Of a stretch of DNA of 40,733 nt, positions 16,028 through 23,225 are shown piece after piece. The stretch is taken from the NCBI GenBank assembly GCA_035315885.1, contig DATFXM010000180.1, positions 1-40,733 on the forward strand. Direction: 5' to 3'. The number at the start of each line of letters is the position of its first letter. Position 1 is the stretch's first letter. The position numbers were made by a program, and so were the translations under genes. The notes under the pieces were generated by a model. The model did not search any database and was not told the DNA's origin. It was given only the letters and a program-made list of their open reading frames with translations. Source of the stretch: DATFXM01 sp035315885 (GTDB lineage Bacteria > Acidobacteriota > Blastocatellia > UBA7656).

Positions 16028-17797
16028 ATGAATGAACCGTTGAGAGACCTAGAGGGAGCTTGCCCCAACTGCGGGTCGGCGGACAACGAGGAAGACGCAA
16101 CTTTCTGTCAGGCATGCGGAGCCAGGCTCGGATCCGCACTCGTTCCGCCTCAGCCTCCACCCGAGGCCTGCGAACAAGGCAAGGTCATCGCCGATCGCTT
16201 CGTAGTCCAGTCCCTCCTCTGGTCATCCCCAACCTACAATGCGTATGACGCAACTGTAACGGGTGCCGCGGGCGCCAAATATACAATTGTCGAGCAGCAA
16301 CTTACCCACGAAGACCCGCTCGCCCACGTTTCTCCCATGAACTCTGCAGCGCCCGGCAACGTGTCCGGAAGCCTTGAAGTCGCTGCGCCGAGCTTCGAGC
16401 GCTTCGGTCTGTTCAAACCCGTCGAACATGCGTCTCAAGAAGACAAGACATACATCGTCTTCGAACACATTCAGGGGCAGGCCATCGCGCATCTGGACCA
16501 GACCGATGAGAAAGAGGCGCGCTCGATCGGGCTCCAACTCTGCACCATCGCCGAGCAATACCACCGCCACGGATGGGTGTACAACGGCTTCGAGCCTTAC
16601 AACGTAGTCGTGGACGGCGCGTCAAAAGTCCGGCTCATCGGCTTTGATCGTGCGCGCGAGGCCGGAAGCGCAGTCCAGGACGCTCCGATTTATCCCAGCC
16701 GGGGCTATACCGCGCCAGAATTGTTTGAGCAGAACGCAGGCTACGATGTCCGTTCCGATGTCTACTCTATCGGTGCTCTGCTTCAGTACATGCTGACCGG
16801 CGAGACGGTGATTCCTGGCGAGGGAAGCTCGTTGTATCCGATCGCAACCGCATTTCCTGATGTCGAGCGCCTGATTTCAAAAGCGATCGCCGAGAATCCC
16901 TCTCAGCGCTTCCAAAGCATCGGCGAGCTACGAGAGGCGCTTACAAATCTGAACCTCCCGGTCGTCTTACAGTCGGGACACTTTACAGACGTGGGCTTGC
17001 TGCGGGAGCTCAACGAAGACAGCATCCTGGCGCTGAACCTGACTCAGTACTTTGAATCGGTTCAAACTCAGATCGGGTTGTACATCGTTTCCGACGGAAT
17101 GGGAGGCGAGGCCGCGGGCGAAGTGGCTTCGCGAGTGACCGTCAGAGCGGTCGCCGAGTGGGTCACCGACAAGCTGATCTCCGCATCCTTGAAATCCACT
17201 CGAGACGAAAAGATCGCCGCACCGACTCATACCGGCGGCTTGCGACTCGCCATCGCCGACGGACACGAGATGGCGACCACTGAGATGCTGAGGCAAGCGG
17301 TCACGGCAGCAAACCGCGAGGTGATGGCCTACGCGAACGCGAACCCCGACGAGCGCGGACTTGGCGCTACCGTGACGGTGGCCATGATCGTGGGCGAAGT
17401 CCTGACGATCGCCCACGTAGGCGATAGTCGTTGTTATCTACTGTCCGGCGACCGGTTCGACCAGCTAACCGAAGATCACTCGCTGGTACAGAAGATGGTG
17501 AACACCGGCAATCTCTCGCGGGCCGAGGCTCGAATACATCCCTATCGAAACGTCATCTATCGTTCGATCGGCGCCGATGAGCAGGTGGAGATCGACATTG
17601 TCCGTCGCAGACTGACAAGCGGAGACACCCTGATGCTCTGCAGCGACGGATTGAACGGAATGCTGAGCGACGATCAGATTCGAGACATCATGATGGTGAA
17701 TCCCGATCCGAACTCGGCAGCCAAGGAGCTTGTGGTAGCCGCTAACTCGGCAGGCGGCGAGGATAACACCTCGGTTATCGTGGTCAATATCAACTGA
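16028..17797 (+). CDS. Zinc ribbon, pseudokinase and PP2C-type protein phosphatase fusion
   Basis: The start is taken at the ATG at 16028 (589 residues); an ATG at 16004 is possible. Residues 12-30 form a zinc ribbon (Cys12, 15, 27, 30). Residues about 55-310 have a protein-kinase fold: GYTAPELF (APE motif) and SDVYSIGALLQYMLTG are clear. The catalytic residues are gone: the HRDLKPEN loop reads YNGFEPYN (185-192, Gly187 for the Asp), DFG reads GFD (205-207), and no glycine-rich loop is seen. Residues about 315-589 are a PP2C phosphatase with intact metal motifs: DGMGG (Asp356), HVGDSR (Asp466), CSDG (Asp540) and EDN (Asp579). The likely role is Ser/Thr dephosphorylation controlled by a ligand- or partner-sensing pseudokinase. 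There is no membrane segment. Confidence 0.88.
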   Translation: MNEPLRDLEGACPNCGSADNEEDATFCQACGARLGSALVPPQPPPEACEQGKVIADRFVVQSLLWSSPTYNAYDATVTGAAGAKYTIVEQQLTHEDPLAHVSPMNSAAPGNVSGSLEVAAPSFERFGLFKPVEHASQEDKTYIVFEHIQGQAIAHLDQTDEKEARSIGLQLCTIAEQYHRHGWVYNGFEPYNVVVDGASKVRLIGFDRAREAGSAVQDAPIYPSRGYTAPELFEQNAGYDVRSDVYSIGALLQYMLTGETVIPGEGSSLYPIATAFPDVERLISKAIAENPSQRFQSIGELREALTNLNLPVVLQSGHFTDVGLLRELNEDSILALNLTQYFESVQTQIGLYIVSDGMGGEAAGEVASRVTVRAVAEWVTDKLISASLKSTRDEKIAAPTHTGGLRLAIADGHEMATTEMLRQAVTAANREVMAYANANPDERGLGATVTVAMIVGEVLTIAHVGDSRCYLLSGDRFDQLTEDHSLVQKMVNTGNLSRAEARIHPYRNVIYRSIGADEQVEIDIVRRRLTSGDTLMLCSDGLNGMLSDDQIRDIMMVNPDPNSAAKELVVAANSAGGEDNTSVIVVNIN

Positions 17798-17818
17798 GCG
17801 CCTCCTCCAACCAGACAA

Positions 17819-18811
17819 TCAAGCGAACAGAAGCATCAACCTCGAGTAGCGTTCGAACTGATCGCTATTGTCGCTGAGGATGCTCTGCTGGGAGACCGGT
17901 CTGAATGAAAGACCGGTCCGCCTGATTCCTCGAGATTCGTTGCGCGAACGTTCCGGCCAGGATCGCGACAGCAGCGAACGCACTCGGGTGAAATCAGAAT
18001 CGACTCTCGTTTGTGGAGCTCGGCGAATCAGAGCTTCGATCGCTGATTTCAAGTTGGCTTCGGCGCGAAATGACAAGGGCTCGACCAATCCCGAATAGTC
18101 GAATGCTTCGGCCCTTACTCGGAAACTGGAATCGAGTGATGAGGTGTATACATCGACGAGTATTTCATCCGAACTGAACTGTGCGCTATCCACCAGGTTC
18201 GCATCCTTGCCTCTGGCTCCTATGATCGCCTCGGAATAGTCGACGCGAGTTCGACGCAGCGCTCCCATCACCAGCAGCTTCAGGTCTTCGTTTCTGATGG
18301 TCAGGGCACTGCTCGAGGCGTGAACCTTGATTCCATCGTCGTCTAAGGTTATTCGGCGAGCCCGCGTAAGCTCGCGTCCCAGATTCAGCTCCTCGTCTCC
18401 GACGATGCGGCCGTTGAAGCCACAGCTCTCAATAAGATTCGCGATCATTTCTGCTTCCTGTCGTGTTTGACAACGAGCGACCGGAATTGGTTTAGCGGAT
18501 CGCACCATCGCTTCAGCGTCTTCGGCAGAGAGATTCAGAGCGGCGGCCAGTGCGACGCTCGACGGCGTAGAGCGAGCTGACAGCTCGCCCTCGGCGTTTA
18601 CTGGTTCGCTAGCAGTTGCGGTTGCTGTTGGCCCGCTCGTTAGCGGTTCAAGCACCGCGTTAAATGCGAGGTCGGACGGATCTATGTTTCGCTGCGGAGG
18701 CGCGGTCTCGATATCGGACACAGGCAACAGCGTTCCGCAGTAGAGACAGGTTCCGCGCGCGGCTGGTGTACGACGCGAACAACTCGGGCAGCTTATGACG
18801 TCCTGAGGCAA
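17819..18811 (-). CDS. Zinc-ribbon protein of unknown function
   Basis: The open frame extends to 19096 but its upstream part overlaps the divergent gene, so I place the start at the TTG at 18811 (330 residues), eight codons before the zinc ribbon and just after a GAGAG. The N-terminus has CPSC and, 15 residues on, CLYC, a zinc ribbon. A low-complexity linker follows, then a domain with RCQTRQEAEMIANLIESCGFNGRIVGDEEL, resembling the DUF2007-type putative signal-transducing domain, and an alpha/beta C-terminal part I do not recognise. It is convergent with the pseudokinase/PP2C gene, whose stop is 21 bases away. The shared zinc-ribbon theme hints at related signalling roles, but this is inference. 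Confidence 0.6.
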   Translation of the reverse strand: MPQDVISCPSCSRRTPAARGTCLYCGTLLPVSDIETAPPQRNIDPSDLAFNAVLEPLTSGPTATATASEPVNAEGELSARSTPSSVALAAALNLSAEDAEAMVRSAKPIPVARCQTRQEAEMIANLIESCGFNGRIVGDEELNLGRELTRARRITLDDDGIKVHASSSALTIRNEDLKLLVMGALRRTRVDYSEAIIGARGKDANLVDSAQFSSDEILVDVYTSSLDSSFRVRAEAFDYSGLVEPLSFRAEANLKSAIEALIRRAPQTRVDSDFTRVRSLLSRSWPERSRNESRGIRRTGLSFRPVSQQSILSDNSDQFERYSRLMLLFA

Positions 18812-18877
18812 AGGTCGCTCTCGCTTTTGTATTAAATAAATTTCAAACTTGAGAAACTTGGTTGGAGGCTGGGCGCG

Positions 18878-18886
18878 ATTATAACA
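18878..18886 (-). promoter_or_regulatory. Extended -10 promoter element
   Basis: The minus strand reads TGTTATAAT, a perfect extended -10 box, about 65 bases before the proposed TTG start of the zinc-ribbon gene. No convincing -35 is seen, as is usual for extended -10 promoters. Confidence 0.45.
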
Positions 18887-18953
18887 CGGAACGGCGACAA
18901 AAGAGCGCCATAGCTCCTGCACAGCAGCCGGCACCGTGCTAAATTTCTTATCG

Positions 18954-20759
18954 ATGCAAAGCAACCAGTCGTCCGGCTCCGTTGAAACTGACCAGGCCTC
19001 CGAAGGCTCCGTAGCCCGCAAGCGAAGGTTCACTAAGAAGACGGTCATTGCCGCCGCTGCAATTGCGACCGCCGCCATTGCAGCAACCGCATACATCGCA
19101 CTTCGCCGCCCGCCTCTGGTTCCGATGGAGCGCTATATTCCCGCCCAGGCGCTCGCCTATCTGCAGGTAGACAGCCTCGCCGACGTGACTCGAGGGTTGA
19201 CGGGAACCATTGCGTGGCGAGAGATCGCCCCGCTTCTCGGGATTTCCAGTCAATGGCAACAAGCGGCGTCTGCGGCGGAATTGATCGGCAATACAGGCCT
19301 GGGTCCTGATGAAGCCGTGCTTGTAGCTCGAGCTCAATGCGCGGTTGTGGTGACCGATCTCGAAGTGGACTCTGGAAGCACTGAGGAAGGCCCTTTTGTA
19401 CACCTGACCCCGAGAGCGTCGCTAGTTATCGAAACTCATTTCAGTCCCGAGCGCGCCGCGCGACTTGTTCGCGAGCGAGCACCGCTAATTGCGTCGCGCC
19501 TGTTTGGAGACATCAATCAGACTACGGAAAGCTACAAGGGGCAGGATTTCATTGTGCTGACCGGGCGCACTCCGCGCCAGGTGCTTGTTGCGGCTTCGAT
19601 CGGCAGCGTTGTCATTCTGGCCAACGGATATCAGCCGGCGAGAGTCTGCGCGGATTCGATTGCCGGCCGTACCCCAACGCTCTCAAACGATTCGAGTGTC
19701 CAGACCGCCCGCTCTTCTGTGGCCAGGGACTCATCGGTGTTCGCGTTTGTTACGCGTGCCGGGCTTCAAAAGCTAGTGCAGCTTGCGCCAATCATGTTAG
19801 GCCGCGAGACTTCAGCCGAGAGTGTTGGTGCTGCCGTCAGCCTGCTCGAGCATCTGGCTGAACAGGCGGCCGATGGCGTCTCATATTCAGCGGAATTCGT
19901 CGAGGGTGGAGTTCGAGAAAAGTATCTGTGGAGCCTGGAGCGACAGGTCGCTGAAGGTATCGCAGAAGCCGCAAAGGCATCAAGAGACCGGCCGCTTGAC
20001 CTTCTTGCCATGGTCCCCGACTCCGTTCCCGAAGTTACACTCGTCAACATCGATGGACTGGGAGCGCTGCCGGAGAGATTGCTCGAGCAGCTTGCCCCCA
20101 GAGTAGACGTGGTCATTGCGCTGGCGCTGCGCGAACTGGTAATCAGCCTGAGAAAAGAGTACGGGCTGACTGGCTCGCAGAAGCTCGACGACGCGATTGG
20201 AAGCGAGCTGGTGCTAATCGACTTCGGGGACGGCGAATCGCGCGCGATGCTGTTCAGGGTTCTGGATCGCTCAAAGCTCGATGGACCGCTGAAAAGATAC
20301 TTATCAAAGAAGGCCGGCAGAGTATCGAGTCGAACTGAAGATGGGGTTGAGATTTTGACGGGAGACGACGAAGAAGGGAAGGCGGCGGCCTTTTCGGGTG
20401 AGTTCTTGATTCTTGGGACTCAGGAGCAGATCAAAGAGGTGCTCGGACCGAGCGCGCACGGCGCTGGCGGACAGGGTTCAGCGGTCGCTGGCATCAAAAA
20501 GGTTCTGGGTTCGGCACCCGCTACTGCGTCGATGGTGAGCTACCGAGAGTCGGCCACAGCGGCCGGTGACTTTATGCTTTCGGTGTCGAAGTTGTTGCGA
20601 GTTACCGATGGATCGAAGGAGATTCTAGCGAGGCAAGAAATCCGCGATGCGTTGAGTCGGCTTCCGCGCGCGAAGGTTTTCACCGAGTTCAGGGATTCGG
20701 GAATCTACACCGAATCGTGGTCGCCGATCGGCAGGTTTCAATTGCTGAGTTCTGAGTGA
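18954..20759 (+). CDS. DUF3352-like membrane-anchored extracytoplasmic protein
   Basis: The start is uncertain between GTG 18936 and ATG 18954; neither has a clear Shine-Dalgarno, and I use the ATG (601 residues). A basic stretch (ARKRRFTKKT) precedes one Ala-rich membrane helix (about residues 30-50), so most of the protein should be extracytoplasmic. The first outer segment, RYIPAQALAYLQVDSL, and the alternating strands resemble DUF3352-type proteins of unknown function. No catalytic motif is seen. It is divergent from the zinc-ribbon gene and convergent with pgsA. Its final codons and stop lie inside an inverted repeat whose other arm holds the end of pgsA. Confidence 0.6.
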   Translation: MQSNQSSGSVETDQASEGSVARKRRFTKKTVIAAAAIATAAIAATAYIALRRPPLVPMERYIPAQALAYLQVDSLADVTRGLTGTIAWREIAPLLGISSQWQQAASAAELIGNTGLGPDEAVLVARAQCAVVVTDLEVDSGSTEEGPFVHLTPRASLVIETHFSPERAARLVRERAPLIASRLFGDINQTTESYKGQDFIVLTGRTPRQVLVAASIGSVVILANGYQPARVCADSIAGRTPTLSNDSSVQTARSSVARDSSVFAFVTRAGLQKLVQLAPIMLGRETSAESVGAAVSLLEHLAEQAADGVSYSAEFVEGGVREKYLWSLERQVAEGIAEAAKASRDRPLDLLAMVPDSVPEVTLVNIDGLGALPERLLEQLAPRVDVVIALALRELVISLRKEYGLTGSQKLDDAIGSELVLIDFGDGESRAMLFRVLDRSKLDGPLKRYLSKKAGRVSSRTEDGVEILTGDDEEGKAAAFSGEFLILGTQEQIKEVLGPSAHGAGGQGSAVAGIKKVLGSAPATASMVSYRESATAAGDFMLSVSKLLRVTDGSKEILARQEIRDALSRLPRAKVFTEFRDSGIYTESWSPIGRFQLLSSE

Positions 20760-20802
20760 TGAGGCATAACCTCACTAGCCGTGGATTCCGGACTCAGAAC
20801 TC
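20747..20802. repeat. Inverted repeat joining two convergent genes; possible bidirectional terminator
   Basis: An 11-bp arm (20747-20757) is perfectly complemented by 20792-20802 around a 34-bp spacer. The arms contain AGTTCTG words of the heptad type. The stop of the DUF3352-like gene (20757-20759) and the stop of pgsA (20794-20796) both touch the arms. There is no T-run. Confidence 0.7.
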
Positions 20803-21588
20803 CGAACTTCCTCTCACTTCACGTCGGGCGGCATCCGACGGCAAAACCGAAGACGACTTCTTCCTTCGTCTCCTCAAGATTCTCAACCGACGCCGCTCTC
20901 TGACCTCGATTCGGTCTCGGACCTTTCCGTAAAACTTGGTGAAGTAGTCATACATCGACCACAGAGCGAAGAACACTACGATCCACAGCATCGCTCGGCC
21001 GGCGCCGTAGCAGAGGACGCGCGCGTCGTCGATTCCGAAGCGTCCGGTTGATGCAATGGTCCTTATTGCCCGTCCAGTCTCTTCAAACGAGGCGAAAGCG
21101 ATTTCGGGATTCACGCCCTTGGGTGGCTGAAGCCCGTATTCTCCGCCGGGGACTGCTCCGAGAATCAACAGCGTCACTGCTACAACCTGGGTCAGCATCT
21201 TGAATTTGGCTTTCTTGGAGGCGCTGATGGTAAAGCCTTCGGCGGCAGCGATCGAACGCAACCCGGTCACTGCGAACTCGCGGCCGATGATGATAACGAT
21301 GGCCCAGGCGGGCGCCAGCCGGTTTTCTACGAGTGAAACCAGCGCAGCAGAAATCAGCAGTTTGTCAGCGATCGGATCCAGCAGAGTGCCGAGAGTCGAG
21401 ACCTGACCGCGCTTTCGCGCGAGATAGCCGTCCAGCCAATCGGTGATCGAGGCGGCAACAAAAATTGAAAGGCCAAACACCTGTTGCGGCAAACCGAACA
21501 ACTCACCGGGAAATTTTGTCAGAAGCACCACCACTAACAGCGGCACCACAAAGATTCGAGATAGGGTGAGTGCGTTCGGAAGATTCAA
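20794..21588 (-). CDS. pgsA: CDP-diacylglycerol--glycerol-3-phosphate 3-phosphatidyltransferase
   Basis: The start is a TTG at 21588 with AAGG nine bases upstream. The 264-residue protein has the full CDP-alcohol phosphotransferase motif: Asp50, Asp53-Gly54, Ala57-Arg58, Gly67, Asp71 and Asp75. The N-terminus NLPNALTLSRI and later IGREFAVTGLR are typical of PgsA. It makes phosphatidylglycerophosphate, the committed step to phosphatidylglycerol and cardiolipin, in the inner membrane. Compared with the usual 180-200 residues it has an insertion of about 40 residues (GVNPEIAFASFEETG region) between later helices and a very basic cytoplasmic tail. The last residues are encoded by the arm of an inverted repeat. 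It stands alone, with its own promoter upstream. Confidence 0.9.
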   Translation of the reverse strand: MNLPNALTLSRIFVVPLLVVVLLTKFPGELFGLPQQVFGLSIFVAASITDWLDGYLARKRGQVSTLGTLLDPIADKLLISAALVSLVENRLAPAWAIVIIIGREFAVTGLRSIAAAEGFTISASKKAKFKMLTQVVAVTLLILGAVPGGEYGLQPPKGVNPEIAFASFEETGRAIRTIASTGRFGIDDARVLCYGAGRAMLWIVVFFALWSMYDYFTKFYGKVRDRIEVRERRRLRILRRRRKKSSSVLPSDAARREVRGSSEF

Positions 21589-21680
21589 TCTGAATTACCT
21601 TGAATCGATTCGTCTGACCGTCGATCCTGTTGGTTTTGAACGGACGAAAGTTCTCACCAGGCGTCGTTGAAATCAGTTTG

Positions 21681-21709
21681 AATATATGTAGCCCGCGATA
21701 GTAACGCAA
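21681..21709 (-). promoter_or_regulatory. Sigma-70-like promoter for pgsA
   Basis: On the minus strand TTGCGT (21709-21704), a 17-bp spacer and TATATT (21686-21681) lie about 95 bases before the pgsA start codon. Confidence 0.55.
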
Positions 21710-21733
21710 GGGCTCAACGAGAAAAGGTTTCGG

Positions 21734-21863
21734 GTAGGAACGGTTTCGGGTCTCGGGTTTAGGGTTCGCTAGATGAAGGCTAGAAAGACGCAGAGCGTTG
21801 GAGAAGGGCATACTGGGAAATAAAGCGAACCCTAAACCCGAAACCCGAAACCGTTCCTGCTAC
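21734..21863. repeat. Heptad inverted repeat with near-perfect arms, between divergent genes
   Basis: The arms at 21734-21770 and 21824-21863 pair over almost their whole length and consist of GGTTTCG, GGTCTCG and GGTTTAG words. The spacer starts with the shared 31-nt block (21763-21793). The element separates the pgsA promoter from the next plus-strand gene. Confidence 0.88.
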
Positions 21864-21867
21864 TATC

Positions 21868-21902
21868 TGTTTACGATTTGAACTTGACGATTTACGATTA
21901 GA
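21868..21902 (+). repeat. Second heptad tract with a different word, TTTACGA type
   Basis: Directly after the inverted repeat, 7-bp words TTTACGA, TTTGAAC, TTGACGA and TTTACGA follow in phase. No opposing arm is seen. The tract lies about 35-70 bases before the start codon at 21936 and includes TTGACG, which could double as a -35 box; the promoter there is uncertain. Confidence 0.5.
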
Positions 21903-21935
21903 GCTTACAACTACCTGAAAGGTTTCGCCCGGCGA

Positions 21936-23225
21936 ATGAACAACAGACGTGTAGCGTTTTATCTGACAATCCCTATGACCCTCGCTGTTTTGACCCTCCT
22001 GACTGTAGGAGGATGCGTCCGGTCGGCAAGAACAGATTCGAATTCACAAGGGGCCCAGTCGGCAGCTGCTGCTTTGCGTCATTACGACATCAAGGTTACC
22101 GATTTGCCTCCCCCGGAAGTTCAGAAAGGCCCGGTAAACTTTTCGAAGATCGTGCCCAGACCCGCGGGAGCAACGCTCGTGGTGCCTCCGGGCTTTCATG
22201 CGGATGTTTATTACGAAGAGGAGCTCAAGCAGCCACGCTGGCTTGCGCTGTCGCCAAACGGCGACGTGTTCGTTGCAGAATCACAATCCGGTCGAATAAC
22301 GATTCTTCGCGATTCGAACTCAGACGGAAAAGTAGACGAGAAATTCGTGTTCGCGGAAGGACTGAAGCAGCCGTTCGGAATGGCCTTCTGGAAAGACTAT
22401 TTCTACGTCGGCAACACCAACGCGGTGGTCAGGTTCAAGTACAGACCCGGCCAGACAAAAGCTGAAGGTACGCCGGAAAAAATCGCCGATCTACCCGGTG
22501 AAGGCTACCGTGAGCACTGGACCAGGAACCTCATCTTCAATCCAAGCGGCTCGAAGTTGTACGTGACCGTAGGCTCCAAATCAAACGTCGATGCAGAAAG
22601 CGACCCTCTTCGAGCGGCGATCTCCGAGTATAACCCGGACGGCACCGGACATCGTATTTTTGCATCGGGCACGCGCAATCCGATCGGCCTCGCGTACAAC
22701 CCAAGCAGTAAGCAACTGTGGGCTGCGGTCCAGGAGCGCGATCTGATAGGAGACGATCTGGTCCCCGACTACGTGACCTCGATCAAGGACGGAGGCTTCT
22801 ACGGCTGGCCTTATTCGTACATCGGCTCTAGCGAAGATCCGCGGCGCAAAGGCGAACGGCCCGATCTCGTGAAGAAGGCAATCGTGCCGGACGTACTCCT
22901 TCAGGCGCATTCGGCAGTTTTGGGACTGGTCTTCTACGACGGAAAGATGTTCCCGCCAGAAATGCGCGGGGACGCTTTTGCGGCGTTGCACGGTTCATGG
23001 AACCGGACCAAGCGAACCGGCTACAAGATCGTTCGCATCAAGTTCAACAAGGGGCGTCCGGTTGGTGGCTACGACGATTTCCTCACCGGTTGGATGATCT
23101 CCGAAGACAGCGCTGACGTTTGGGGCCGCCCCGTAGGCTTGCTACTCCTCAATGACGGATCGCTTCTGATTGCCGACGATGCCGGCAATCGAATCTGGCG
23201 AGTCACTTACTCGAAGGGGAAATGA
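21936..23225 (+). CDS. Sorbosone/glucose dehydrogenase-like beta-propeller lipoprotein
   Basis: The 429-residue protein opens with a lipoprotein signal peptide ending in VGGC (Cys near residue 27), so it should be lipid-anchored outside the cytoplasm. After a linker the body is a six-bladed propeller of the PQQ-dependent sorbosone/soluble glucose dehydrogenase type: PRWLALSPNGDVFVAES, HWTRNLIFNPSGSKLYVTVGS, FASGTRNPIGLAYNP, GGFYGWPYSYIG, HGSWNRTKRTGYK and a final DAGNRIWRVTY. These match the family order. Substrate oxidation is assumed, and many relatives are uncharacterised. Its stop overlaps the start of the TonB receptor (ATGA, 23222-23225), suggesting coupled expression and a shared role in taking up or processing a sugar-like or PQQ-linked compound. 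Confidence 0.82.
   Translation: MNNRRVAFYLTIPMTLAVLTLLTVGGCVRSARTDSNSQGAQSAAAALRHYDIKVTDLPPPEVQKGPVNFSKIVPRPAGATLVVPPGFHADVYYEEELKQPRWLALSPNGDVFVAESQSGRITILRDSNSDGKVDEKFVFAEGLKQPFGMAFWKDYFYVGNTNAVVRFKYRPGQTKAEGTPEKIADLPGEGYREHWTRNLIFNPSGSKLYVTVGSKSNVDAESDPLRAAISEYNPDGTGHRIFASGTRNPIGLAYNPSSKQLWAAVQERDLIGDDLVPDYVTSIKDGGFYGWPYSYIGSSEDPRRKGERPDLVKKAIVPDVLLQAHSAVLGLVFYDGKMFPPEMRGDAFAALHGSWNRTKRTGYKIVRIKFNKGRPVGGYDDFLTGWMISEDSADVWGRPVGLLLLNDGSLLIADDAGNRIWRVTYSKGK

Noticed and set aside
17819..19096. The full 425-codon minus-strand frame as the zinc-ribbon protein
   Set aside because: Its first part is the antisense of the divergent gene's start and contains the likely promoter, so translation must begin further inside.
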